The translations under genes were made by a program, and so were the position numbers. Shown piece by piece: positions 28,901-41,996 of a stretch of 64,000 bases of DNA (within the stretch, counting starts at the first letter, position 1; each line of letters starts with the position of its first letter). The notes below the pieces were generated by a model. The model was not told the origin of the DNA. It saw only the letters and a program-made list of their open reading frames with translations, and ran no database searches. The stretch is from Anastatus disparis (taxonomy: Eukaryota > Arthropoda > Insecta > Hymenoptera > Eupelmidae). The stretch lies in contig JAFFSR010000218.1 in NCBI GenBank assembly GCA_017163975.1, positions 7,381,501 through 7,445,500 on the forward strand, written 5' to 3'.

Positions 28901-30379
28901 ACATATCTTGGCCAAAATATGGTTAATTTTCTATAAAACTTAAAAAAAACTTTTTACTAAAAAAAGTAATAAATTTTTACAATTTTAAATAAAACTAAAC
29001 TCCAAATAATTCATAAAAATCTATAAATATAGAAATTCCACAGCGAAGTAATATTTTTACAATCAATAGCGAAATCAATAATTTTTTCTTTTAATTTTAC
29101 GCTCTAAAGGAAATAATAATAAGTCAAATGCCACTTGAAGGAAATTTTTCAGTTGAGAAAATCGTAGAAAATGATTTTTGCTCGATGTAAGACGACGTCG
29201 ACGGTAGTAAATTCTTTGAATCAGCTTTCCGAACTCTTTCTATATATACGAACGTGCATTTAAACAGAAAGCGGTATTTTCAGTTTGAAAAAGGGAACGG
29301 AACGAAAAGTTACAAAGAAAATGTGGTTCGCTTTGTACAAAAGGTGCAATGAAAAAGCATAGCTGAGCACATTTTCCAGTTCAACAAATTTTATGATTTG
29401 TCACGTTGATTCTATACATATATAGAAACTTGATATTGAGCGTGGAATTATTTTTACGTGGAATAATAAAGTCATTACATAAATTATTATTCAATAAAAG
29501 TTTTAATAGTAATATTTACAATTATAGTAACAAAAAGCATTGCTAAAATAATTTACATTCATGTTAACGCATAAATAATTTCATTTCTTAGTTTTTGCAT
29601 GTTTTTGATCTGAAATACGTTTGAAATACATTCTATCCTTCCGATCCACGAGTTTTGTTATCTCTCCGTCCTGATTTTATAAACAAATAAAATATGTGCA
29701 TCTGTTCTTATGTCTATCGTTAAATTAAATTTAAAGAACAAAGGAATGATTTGGATTGTAGATAAAATCTTCAAATTTCAACGAAATTTTATTATTTTCT
29801 ATTACAATATCTCCATCAGAACTTATTCTTTTATTTGATTAATCTATCGTTTGATAAATCTATTATGAGATACAGTGGCTGAATCGGTTTAATGTGATTT
29901 GCCATCTAAAATATGCAACTTTTTTTCGCTACATTTATGCTATCGTTGTGGTATAAATATAAATAATGAAATATTTACCAACTAAAATATTTTTCTAATA
30001 CATTTATCAGCATTGTATTTATAATTTACAATGAATATAAATTTTTTGTTAATTCACGTATATCTTTTTTGAGTTTCTTTTTTCTCGAGGTAGCTTTCGA
30101 CCCTTCATGTCATTAAAAATTTATTTACTAAAAAGTGCTTTCAAATTTCGTTGAAAAATTCAATATAACATTATAAATAAGTTAAAATTTCAGAATGGTT
30201 AGTGGTTCCGAAATTGAAGATGTAGAGTTTAAATATTTAAATTTTCGTATAACAGTAATCATTAAAGTTGAAATATCGAAATTTCACGTATCGATTTTTC
30301 AATCATCGCCTGTTTTAACATGTTAATTTATAATGTTATATAATCCTATTCGTTATCTTTTATGATTTTATAATGTGAA
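28901..30379. other. AT-rich non-coding DNA
   Basis: No gene or repeat recognised. Confidence 0.5.
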
Positions 30380-30575
30380 GTCGTCAGTGGCTCAAGCGGT
30401 AGAGCGATGGATTCATAATCTCGGGGTCCCGAGTTCGAATCCCGGCCTCGGCCGGATTTATACAAGCACCACTGTACTTTACATGTGCTTTGTTCATAAA
30501 CACACTGTAAACCTTCGTCGTTAATTAGCATCGCTATAAGCGAAACTGAATGCAGCGACGTTAAATAAAATAAAA
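30380..30575 (+). mobile_element. tRNA-derived SINE, family A, copy 2 (best preserved)
   Basis: A box GTGGCTCAAGCGGTAGAGCG near 30,387-30,406 and B box GAGTTCGAATCCCGG near 30,430-30,444. Between them lies an anticodon-loop-like TTCATAA, with CAT in anticodon position flanked by T and A, which suggests derivation from a Met-type tRNA. The body carries GATTTATACAAGCACCACTG, GTGCTTTGTTCATAAACACA and GTCGTTAATTAGCATCGCTA. The tail is CAGCGACGTTAAATAAAA. Length is 196 bp, matching the copy at 11,071. Confidence 0.88.
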
Positions 30576-33500
30576 TTTTATCAATCATCCTATTTTAGTA
30601 TTTTTATTTTTATAGTACAGTTTATTCTATTCTGTATTTTTAATTTTTATGCTCATCACTAATATATTAATTCATTTGTTAAATTTCCGATGTAGTTGTG
30701 AAAATCTTATTCTTATTAAACGTCAAATGGGCTTGAACTTATCATTTATATCAAATAATTCTCTAACTTTTCAAACTAGATTACATTACCATTATCAATT
30801 TGCCATAATTTATGGATCGATGATGCAAGAATTTCATTTTATTTTTATATCATATAAAAAGCTTTTAAAAAGTTATACAACGGAATCAGTTTAACCGACT
30901 TCTATTTTATGTTGTACTTTTATATTTACTTTTACAGTTGTGTCAACATTCAATGCAACTTGTAAGTTGTTCACATTCTTTAATAAACTTTGATAAAAAC
31001 TGTAAAAAAAAAAATATATTTCAAAGTTATTTCGATATTTTTTTAAAACTATTTGTAAAGTTCATTCGATCTGAAGTAAATGAAGAAAATAAATACTGTA
31101 GAAAAAAATTTATTTTCATCATTTTGTTATAAAAAAATTTTAAACTAATTTTTGGAATTAATAAAAAGATTTAAATTCGTGTAACAATTTTAAGTGCTTT
31201 TTGAAACATCGAATGGCTCGTTTCTGCGAACAACACCCACATTAAATTTCAATCTCTCGGTGCGTTCAATATGTAAAAGTGATCAAAGCTCCAATGTAAT
31301 TAAATACAGCCAAATGACATGAAATTAAACGAAACATAAAAAAGTAATCCCATGATCATAAATAAAAAGATACCACCGTGCGATACAATTCAACCTTTGA
31401 AAATATCAGAGTGTACTTTCATTGCAAAATACCGTCATTTGAATGACCATCGGCAAACAATATTAAAATGAAACTTTAACGTATTTGCCCATTACATTTC
31501 ATTTCGCCTAATGAGCAAACATTGCGAAACCTATTTGCAAAGTATATTTTATTTGCATTAAAAAAAATGTACATACGTAGTCGTATGCATACGTAACTGA
31601 CGCACGTGTAAAGGAAGTCAAAATATAAAGTAAACTTTTTCAATGAAAAGAAAGATCCTTTTTTAGGGTTATGCAAATATCATTTGCGAGTTATGAAAAG
31701 GGTCGGAATAATGTTACGTGAAATTTTGAATTCCCTTTTTTTCTTATGTTGTGTGTGCATGTAAAGTGAATTGTTAAATTTTTTAATTTTTGAACTGAGC
31801 CTTTCATCTATTCTTTTCATTTTGAGAAATATAATTCAATGAAAAATGTTAAATGCGTTTCTTGAATTAAGAAAGACTTCTAAGGTGGCTTTAGAAACTT
31901 TTTGTAAATAGATAGGAAATATTTGATAAAAAATACCAAGAAAAGTATGAGTGATGAGCTTTTCATTGACGTTTTAAAAATATAAGGTCATCGACCATAA
32001 TGATGAAAAAAATGTTACGGAAGTTTAGAAATTTAACACGGGCTCCTATGGGAAAAGAAGAATTTATACTTACAATTTGGAGATAATCATACAAAAAATT
32101 TTATCTATGGAATAAAAACCAAATTGAAAAGATTAATTAAGGTTGGCGTGACTAGGTATTTAATCAGTATTAACTAAAGTTTTTTTGTTCAAAACAAAAT
32201 GCAATTCAAATTGCAAATACAATAATTGATCATAAACATTTTTCTTAAAATTAATTTAAAAGCAAAAAAAAAATTTGTTCTTTATTGCAAGGTCTTAATT
32301 AGATACAGAAAGCTATCTAATTTTGAACATTTTAATTTTAAATAATAATCAATTTTTTTAATATTCTAAAAGTATAATTAAATTTTAATTAGACACGTTA
32401 TATAAATACTCACATTATTGCGTATTAGAAAATAGTTTTAATATAACCAAAAATATTAAAGCTCGTATACTACACATTAAAAAAAATCAAAATAATTATA
32501 TTCGAAAATTGAATTTAATAAACTTGAAACTTATCTACGCTAACCCAAATACATAATAAAAACGCGCATTCGATCCCAACATAATTAAATTTTACAAAAA
32601 TATAAAAAGCTAAGGTATTATGTCGCGTTTGACTAACAATGAAGTGTTCCCGAAATAATTAGCGCAATCAACAATTCGTGCTCATACAGCCGTGAATTTA
32701 TAAACCTCCACATAATAACAATCAATAATACATGCTTTTATATTCATCGAATATAATTAAAATTAGCCCGATAAAAATCATAACGAGCACTGAAAATCTC
32801 GTTATTATAAATTTTTTCTTCTCTTCATCCAGTCGATACGTACTTTGCAAAAGATTACTTTGGCTGTAATATTTTTGGCTAATGATTTATGAACGCAATT
32901 ACGAAGCATTGATTTATGAAACTTTTGTGGATTTAGCTTGAGTATTTGGTACCACGTAAGCCGGAAAATCAGTTCCTCTGAATTTTTAGCCAGTAATTTA
33001 TCGTTGTTTTGGTTTTAAATTTAACGGCCGAAGTTTAAATTTGATATTCCTGCATTTAATGTTTCGAATAAACAATTAAGAATTTACAATAAGCTTTTTG
33101 ACATTAAATTTTACATATATTTCACATCGCGGTTACGAACGAGTTTTTATAATATTAATGTCATCGTAAACATTTACTTTAATCAAATTTTTCAACACTC
33201 ATTCTTGTATATTTAATAAATTTAATTTTGATGAATCGGCAAAAAAAATCAAAATATTTTACATTATCACGGAAACAATTTTTCAATAAATTTGATCTAT
33301 TACTCGCACCACATCATTTTTCTTGTACGAATGATACGTGGAAATTAAAAAGTAATCTTCTTTCATATAATCAGACGTATCGAAAAAATCCTATGGCTCA
33401 GAGATGATTTAACGTACATGTTTATGGATGTAAAATTTATCTCGCTAGAAGAAGGTCAGACCTTTGGGAAAAGGATCTCACTGAAATTCTGTAAATTATT

Positions 33501-36500
33501 TTGTACTGAAACACGAAACAAATCACCCTAAATTTGTGTTGAAAGATTTAGCTTATGAAATTTTCACAAATTTACCCTCATGTTGTATCTATCTCAATAA
33601 TTAATTATTTTATTTTAGTTTTTGCAATATAAAATTATACGAACGAAATTCTGATGTTTATGGGGCCTATTAGCATATTACCTTCATATATTAATATTAG
33701 AAAATTTGAAGTATCACCACCAATAGCGTAAAAGATATTCAAATCTTATAATATTCGCGAAAGCTCTGTATTTATTGCGACCGAAAAGTAGATGCAAATT
33801 AAAAAGTAATATTTATTTTCTTGGCATTTAAGAGCAATAACGGATATCGATATTTTGCAGTTTTCAAAGTTTCTCAATTTCGTTTGAAAATTTTTGAAAG
33901 TATCTTTATGGGTTGCGGCTCTCTGGATAATAGCGCACCGCATAAAAATATCAGAAATATTTGAATAAAATTGAAAAACTTAGAAATCTACAACGCTGGT
34001 TACTACGTGTAAATCATGCGAGCCATTATCTTGATTGTTTTTTCAAAGTTGTAAAATGTAAAATTTTTCTGCATAAAAATTCAATAGCAGAAATTAAATT
34101 TTAACGATTTTATAGAATATGAAATTCTAATCGAAAATGTACTAACGTATTAATTATCATTGGATCACAAAATATTACTTTTGATCACTTTAGTCTATCG
34201 AATATCTTATGAGCTCAACATCCACAACAAAATATTAATCTTCGAAAAATATATACTACCCGTAAACATTTTTTTTCCATAATTTAATAATTTCCCTTTT
34301 TATAAAAAATCGATTCATCCCTCGCATTATGTAGTCTAGTTGTTTCTGTGTATACATATACATCCGCGCAATTCGCGAGGCGTGAAAGCTTTTTTCGGCG
34401 GAGGCGGATGGATCACAATTCGTTTTTGTTTGGCGATTGGATTTCTCTCCCTTTCTCTCTTTCTCTCTATTTTACTTTCGACCTAAATAAAATTCGATGA
34501 CACGATGGCGCGCAGCAGTAAAAAGCTTCCTTTTTCTGATACAATATATATATACACATATATGTGTACGTATACAGTAGACAAATAGAAACTTGTTTGC
34601 CCCCTGTCGGACTTATCAAAGATTCGGAGACAGGCGTAATATCGAGTTGAGTTTTTTTTCTCTTTTGGTCAAAATAAGAGGTATACAATACTGTTATTTC
34701 AAATCTCGATTCCTAGATACTCTCGGAATCCTTTGGATTTTATATCTTTAGGATAAATATTATGATGTTTTATTATGTGTATGCGTAAATATGGTTATAT
34801 GTAGGATTTTAAATAAAATATTCATCTAAAACATGAATATGTTTATATAAATTATTTTTGTGAGATTATCTTTAACAATATTGAGATTTCTAAATCCTAA
34901 AAGTGTACGTTTCATGCGTCTTGAATTAAATTATGTTTGCTGAATTTACGCAGGTTATTTTAATAATTGAGATTGCAAAATATAAATGTAAATAAAATAA
35001 AAAAAAAAATAACTTAGAATTATATCGTAAAAGAATAAAATTTAAATATTTATTAATATTTAAATTATATTTAAATTTTTAATTATATTCATGCGGAAAT
35101 TCGGTGACCATTAATACCATCTTAAGACATCAGCTGTTTTTAGGCAATTTTATAGATAAGCGTTTTAAATATTATTGAACACACGAACCAAATTTCAATT
35201 CTGTCCATCCAATAATTTCTACCGTAATAGGAGTAATGTTTATAATGCTTCACTGTAAATTTTTTTAGATTCCAACACAATAATTAAGAAGAATCATCGT
35301 TGTAATTTTTACGCAAAATTTCACTGTAAATTTAATGAAAAAATTCTCTTAAATACGTATTAACAAGGGCTTTCATATTTGAGATCTTAAAAATAAATTA
35401 CTTTGGATTTTTAACAGACACATAAAATTTTGGTGTAACCTATAAAATTATATACATAATTTTTTGTACCGAAATATCCACATACTATGCTCGAACTATA
35501 ATATCATACCCATGCTCTCGTACATATAAATATAAATCTTTTGTACCGTGAGCTTTTATTTTTCTACTAGAACATAAGAGATGTATAGATTTAGGTATTT
35601 TCCAGACGACTTTTATCATACAGGGCTTTTCTTCGAAAGCTTTTCGTGCTTTTTTTCCCCTCCCTTTCTATATACAACGTTACGTATAGTATAGCTTGTG
35701 TGTAGTATAAAAAAAGGAAGTTGGATATATATGATAAAGTATTATAAACGTTTCGTGTGTTATTTGTTTGTTTGTTTGCTTTATTTTTTATTGCATGGAT
35801 TTGCAAACTATTGAGAGAAAAAAAATAATCGAACAAGTTTGTTTTAGGAATGTTACTGGGTATGAGAATGAAAGGAATTTTGTGTTATTAAATACTTTTT
35901 TACAATTCACATGTGGAAAATGATAAAAAGAAGTAGAAGCTAACATTGCGGGTTTTTTTTTTAATTTGAAAGTTGTTAAGGAATAGTTTGGATTGAGTTT
36001 TCAGATTGGTATTTTTCAAAATTTCACCGAGTCAAATGTTGCACACAATTTTAAAAATGATAAATTACTGAAAATATAAAATTTATCCAATATAAAGATG
36101 TGATTATTGTCGTTGATGCTTGTCAATAATTATTTTTTTTTTTATTACGACAGAAAGATTTAAAAATAATCAATCATCGTTAATTTTTGTTTTATATATA
36201 GAAATATATAGAAAAAGTTTGGTGCTGTATTTTATTAATTAGTTCATATTTTTTATCTTACACTTTTTATTTTATTTGTTAATAAGTTAACAATTATATC
36301 AATACTTCACTTTTTAATTTTTTAAAAATTTATCACTATTTATGAGAAAAATAGTTATATCATCATATTCAATCATATTTTTAATAAAAAAAACAGTTTT
36401 TTCAAGCAATTTTAAAATTTCTTTGTAAACGTTTTTATATATAAACAAGACAAATTATTTTGATAAAGTTTTTAGAATAAATGAGCTTTTTATTAATAAA

Positions 36501-37169
36501 TGAAATAATTTTAAACGGTTATTAACAAAAAACAATATAAGTACAAAATAAGTATGTTTACGATTTATTTAAATGTGTGATAGAGTGATGTTTACGAAAA
36601 AAAATTAATTAATTTCAATCATTTCTAAAAAAATTAATATGTTCAACATAATCTTTATTGTTTTGAAATGCAATCAACATAAATTTTTAATAAGTTGAAA
36701 TTTATTAAAGAAGTTGGAATCCAAATTTAATATTAGTGTCAATATATAAATAACGATTTTTCTTAAAAAATCAACATAAAGATTTGCTATTTTAAGAATT
36801 TCAATAGCGTTTCAGTTTTTTTCCTTCAATTATTATCATAATATAAAAAGTACTGTACAAAATGAAAGCAAATTCTCGAAACATATTGTATATCAGTTCA
36901 TTGATTTTTTCTAGAAAATCTAATAATATACTAATAATCCCCATAAATCTTTTCTATCAAAGTATTTTTTCATGCTAAAAAAAGAAGTTTTACTTCTAAG
37001 CATGACACTCATTTCTGTTTCTCAAAAAATCACCTGAGCCACATATAAAACCGTAGCTAAAGAAAAATCTTATTCAAAGAGAAAAATTCTCTCGTTCCTT
37101 TTTATCTATATATATATTCTCTTTCTTTAAGCTTCGTTTCCTTAAAGAAACCTTAGCCTCGCATAGCTT
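30576..37169. other. AT-rich non-coding DNA
   Basis: No defensible gene. A GC-richer patch lies at about 34,360-34,660 (GCGAGGCGTG, GGCGGAGGCGGATGG, a CT tract at about 34,447-34,470). It looks like a conserved regulatory block or UTR rather than coding sequence. A small palindrome of TATATACACATATATGTGTA type is near 34,547-34,570. Confidence 0.5.
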
Positions 37170-37560
37170 CGCAATTCAAGGAACGACGCCACTTTTCCAA
37201 AAGGCGGCCACGCGCTCATGACAAAAGGAAGCTAGCAAAAGAATAAAAAAAAAAGAAGAAGAGAATATAAGAAAGAAAAAAAAGGGGTTGGTAGTGGGGT
37301 AAAAGATGAGGTAAAGCGCGAGAAATGAGCAGAAAGTGAGGAGAGAAACTAGGACACGCGGGAAAGAGTACGAGAGAGAGAGAAGCTTAGGGCATACATA
37401 TATATACACCTCAGGACGAAGAGCTATACCCCCTGAACGCCCGTTTTGCTGAGGCTACTGACACGCAGCTTAAAGCTCCAGGGGGTCGAGTCCATCTTTC
37501 GGGGTGGAAGGGGTATAAAAAGAGAGCAGCTTAGTGAGGGGGTCAATTTTTGGGATTTTT
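37170..37560 (+). promoter_or_regulatory. GC-richer, GA-rich island with TATA box
   Basis: A purine-rich stretch (37,250-37,385) is followed by a GC-richer segment (37,420-37,555) containing CCAGGGGGTCGAG and GGGGTATAAAAAGAGAG, with the TATAAAA at 37,514-37,520. The arrangement suggests a + strand core promoter with a start near 37,545. No coding exon follows within several kb. An alternative promoter for the 46.8 kb gene is possible, as is an enhancer. Confidence 0.35.
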
Positions 37561-40500
37561 TTTTTCTATCTCATTTTCGATGAGGAGGGATTTTTTTAAG
37601 CTTCACTGAGATGATGATTTTTTGAAAATTTCAAAGGGGTCAATAGTTTTTATAAGTTTTTTTAATAGTTTGATAATTCAATGAAAACTTTTTTCAGTAA
37701 TGTTATATTTATTAATTTGCTAGTACTTTATGTTAAATACAAATTATATTCATATGATGAATATAATTTTACTAAAACATTAATAATTATTTTTTTTTCT
37801 TTAAAAAAATAATTTTTAAACAAAAACATCTTTATTTTTTCACTTTTAGAAAAAAAAGTCAACAATAAAATGATAATCCTTTTTTAAGCACGGCTCTTTT
37901 TAAGTTGTTTCAAAAAGTACTTTCTCATAATTTAAAAATTTTGTTTTACATAAAATTATAAAATAATAATTTGAAAAACTTGTTGGTAATTTTTATAATT
38001 ACTCTAATATCAAAATATTATAATTCCTTATTTTTCATATTCATATAAAATGAATTTAGTTAAATAAATTTTTTAATTTTTATATCTTAAAAGACTTATA
38101 AAATATAGATTCACTATTTTCAATATTTTAACTTTGCAAAAATTTATTTCGAAACAATTCGTCTTAAATCTCAAAAAATTCTTGAAATTGAAATACACAC
38201 AAATCCCAAAGCGTGCATCATCAAAACCTTAAAGAATTCGTTGTACAAAGAGCTCGACTTATCTCAGAAAAACTTCAAAAGAACCATCTATAATAATGTG
38301 CTCTTGCAAATGAAATAAACCGTACAATAAAGTTAAAAAAAGAGAAGGTAAAAAATATTCAACAATAAAAGAGAAACATGAGCTTTTTCCTTTTCAGCTA
38401 TATATTCTTGCATTACTTTTTAGCGCTGGTACAGAGAAAAAGGATTTGAACGTCAATCGAGTGAGGATTAGGAAAATGTACGTACGAAATCGAGATTTTA
38501 TTTTTTTGCCATTTCTTCTTTTCTTCATTCTTTAAAGGTTACGTGGAATTTTTCTTCTAAAGTATTTCGTTCGGTCGATCGATTATTCATTAGATTAATC
38601 CTGAAAAAAAAGTAAAGCATTGAATAAAGGAATTATTTATCGTGGAAAAATTGGCATTTTTTTTATAAAGTGTATTTAAGAAACGTATCGAAGAAATGTA
38701 TATCAAGACGATTTATTTGAGCACATACTTCTGAAAATTTTCTGTACGCGGAGAAAAATTTAATCAAACAGACTTTATGAAAATATCAATAAATAAACAT
38801 ACTTCTAGGAATATTGATTATCCGCAAAAGTTTCGAAAGCAGATAAAATATTTGTTTAATATTCAGAATGAGACATTTTTTAAATTTTCATTCTACGCTC
38901 AAGAATGCGTTTAATTATTCGCGGTAGTTGTAATATTATCACAGATATAAATGAATAGAAAGAATTCTCTTATAAAAATGCTTTTTTTCAGCTCATTTTT
39001 TCTTTCGTTTAAGAATATTAAAGAAATTCTCTCGAGCGATAAGAGGGAGAGAAAAATTATTGCATGAAATTAAAAATTCTTATAGTTTATGAATAAACGT
39101 AAAAAAATTTTATTGTAAATATTAACATTTTTCTTGTAAAAATTACTGAAATTATAATAACCTTAATATATGTTTTATTACGGAGAAAAATTACTTCTAA
39201 TTACAAAATTTGCTAGAAGCCTAATAAAATTTTCAATATTCCTAGTAAATTTCGCATTAAATTATGCTAATTTTTCTTCTTAATTAGCAGTATATCTCAG
39301 AGCTACTACAATCATAGTAATTTTTCCCACAGTGATTTTTCATTTAATTTTTCGATTTATATATGAATACAGAAATTTTCAAATTCAATAAATTTTATAT
39401 GAACAGACATGAAAATGTTTGATAATACCAAAAAATGAAAATAAATTATTTAAGTTGGACTTGAGGAATCTCATCTTATTTTTTCATACATAAATAATAT
39501 TGTTCTTAAAGATTGATCAAATGATAAGGTAATGATATCAAGGGAGGCTACCAATGAGATAATTTGTGAAATCTTGGTATAAAACAGCTTTTATCTTTTA
39601 ATTATCAGGAAAATTACAAAGCTGTAAAATTTAATCTAAATTACTTAACTTTGCCTCAAGAGAAACAAAAAAAAACCTTTTAATTATTCTATTATTTATA
39701 CCAAACGTCGGACGAGATCTTTATTTTTCCACTTGTTTTTGCAATTTCAATCGATCGTTTTCTTACGATTTCATTTCATTTCTCCGAATTAATTTTTTTT
39801 TATTTTCATATTAAACATCATACTTTTTATCCTCATAAAAATTACTAAATGTAAACTTTGATAACAGTTTTCAAAGTACTGCTGCGTTCCCGTATTTAGT
39901 ACATACGCGTGGCCTCCTTTCGAATAAATACGATTTATTTATTTTATTTGAATTTTGAAATGAAAAATGTAAATATTTTTATGATAACTTGAAAATATAA
40001 ATAATCGTGTTATTCGTTTTTATATAAAAAAATATCCATAATTATTTCATTTCATAGATATAACCACCAAAAACCTGATTTTTAAAAAACGTATATGTGT
40101 AAAGAATTACTTACTCTAATTTTTATTGCATTTTAAAAATTAGCCATTAAACAGGTCATCCTTCACGGGCCAGCGTTAATGTATCAAAGATAACTTGCGA
40201 GCTTCTTTAACATCAAAGCGAAAAAATAATCACTTACATTAAAGTAATCATAAATGTCAAAACCCCAAAAAAAGGATAAAAAAAAATTAACCAGCTCGTG
40301 AAAAAAAATCTTATTTTTACATCTTCCTTTTCATCATCCGTTGAAAATTTTACAGCCGCGAAATTTCTTTTTATTTTCTCTCATATTTTTTCTCTCTCTC
40401 TCTCTTCTCTCGACGCCAAGTATGAAAAGGAACGCGTACGTAGGAACAACCACACAATTCTGAAGTGCCGTGCTAATTAGCTGAGATAAGCATAACACAT

Positions 40501-41891
40501 GGGAATCCAAGCGCGCAAACCCTTTTTCTCTCTCTCTCTTACTTTATTCTTTCTCTTTATGCAGTAATTAAAAAATACATGCATATATGTCATAAAAAAA
40601 GAAAAAAAAAGAGATTTTTTAACGCGAGTACAAGAGCACATAAGAATAATCAATTTATCTTAGCATGAAAATTATGATGATTATTATATTTTAGATGCGC
40701 GCCTTGGGTACCCTTGTGGAAGAAAAAAATTTTTAAAAACGAGTACACAGGACTGCGAGTATGAGTTTAATTTTTGAATTAACTTAACCTTTTTTTTTTC
40801 TTCCTTTTTTCGACGTTGTAGGAAGCTTATTTAATTTGTCGATGTTATTTTATATTTCAGCTCCTTTGAATTAGAGCGCAATATGTTCTTTTTTTTTCTT
40901 TTTTTTTTCTTGCGCTTTATGAGTCAAATCTAGACTCGGTACGTATGTACATATTTGTTAAAAAATTTAATTAGCCCGCACCATGTTGGATATCAATTAA
41001 AATTTTTAAATTTGTTATACAACTAATTATGATAATTTATTTACGCGACGCGAATAAATATATCATAATTTTTCATTAATTTTAAATTAGATAACGAAAT
41101 TTATGACTTTTGCGTTACGTAATAGTTGTAAAATAAAATTTACGATTTTATCATTACAAAATACGAGCTATTATAAATTAACAAATTAATAAAAATTTAA
41201 TTGCAACTATAAATCAAGTATTCATAAAGGGATTTGAGGTATTGTTAAATAAACCGCATATTATCGTAGACAATTTATTTCTGTATTAATTTTTGTTTTG
41301 ACATCTTATCTCAGCATAATTTTAAATTTTGTAATGTAAACATATTTTTTATATTTGCGTGATTAACTTATGTTATTATTTTAATTGATTTATGAAATAA
41401 CTAATCTTACTAAGTGTGTATAAAAATAAGTTGTTTACGATTATAATTTTTTTTTTATTAAGGGAATACATGCATATTGGAACCTGAAAATAAAAATAAA
41501 ATTTTGTTATTAATATACTTAAATTTAAAATATTTAAAATACTACCTTAAAGTAAACATGAATATTTTTATTACAAGCTCTCTAATAATTGTGTTTTAGA
41601 GTACTTGAGAAGACTCGTATATAAACAATCAAAACGTTAGGAGAAAAATTAATACAGAAGTAAATTGCTTACAGCAATATGCCATAAAATTAACCTTTTT
41701 TCACAAGTGTTCACTGACATTAGCTTCGATATAATAATGATATAATTATTATCATCATATTGTTATGTGATAAACAAGATAATTAAATTTCAAATCATAA
41801 TCTAATAAAAATATATTTCTAATTTAATTTTAGTAAATAAAGAAATAAAAATGTAACTGTCAGCTACAAACGACAAACTGCGCTAAAATAA
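37561..41891. other. AT-rich non-coding DNA
   Basis: No gene recognised. CT tracts at about 40,388-40,410 and 40,527-40,540. Long T-runs near 40,790-40,910. Confidence 0.5.
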
Positions 41892-41922
41892 GCTTTTTTC
41901 CTTGTTTATATGTGTATATATG

Positions 41923-41993
<71 letters not shown>
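41892..41993. repeat. TG/TA microsatellite
   Basis: A T-rich lead-in and two TGTGTATATA units run into TACATATATA and then about 28 perfect TA units to 41,993. Confidence 0.9.

Positions 41994-41996
<3 letters not shown>

Noticed and set aside
11071..30575. Functional tRNA genes at 11,071, 30,380 and 58,618
   Set aside because: A and B boxes are present, but acceptor stems do not close and each continues into a repeated body of 100-400 bp, as SINEs do.
30346..30588. 80-codon open frame on the minus strand containing RDSNSGPRDYES
   Set aside because: This is the familiar spurious peptide from translating a tRNA-like sequence in reverse. It lies wholly across SINE copy 2.
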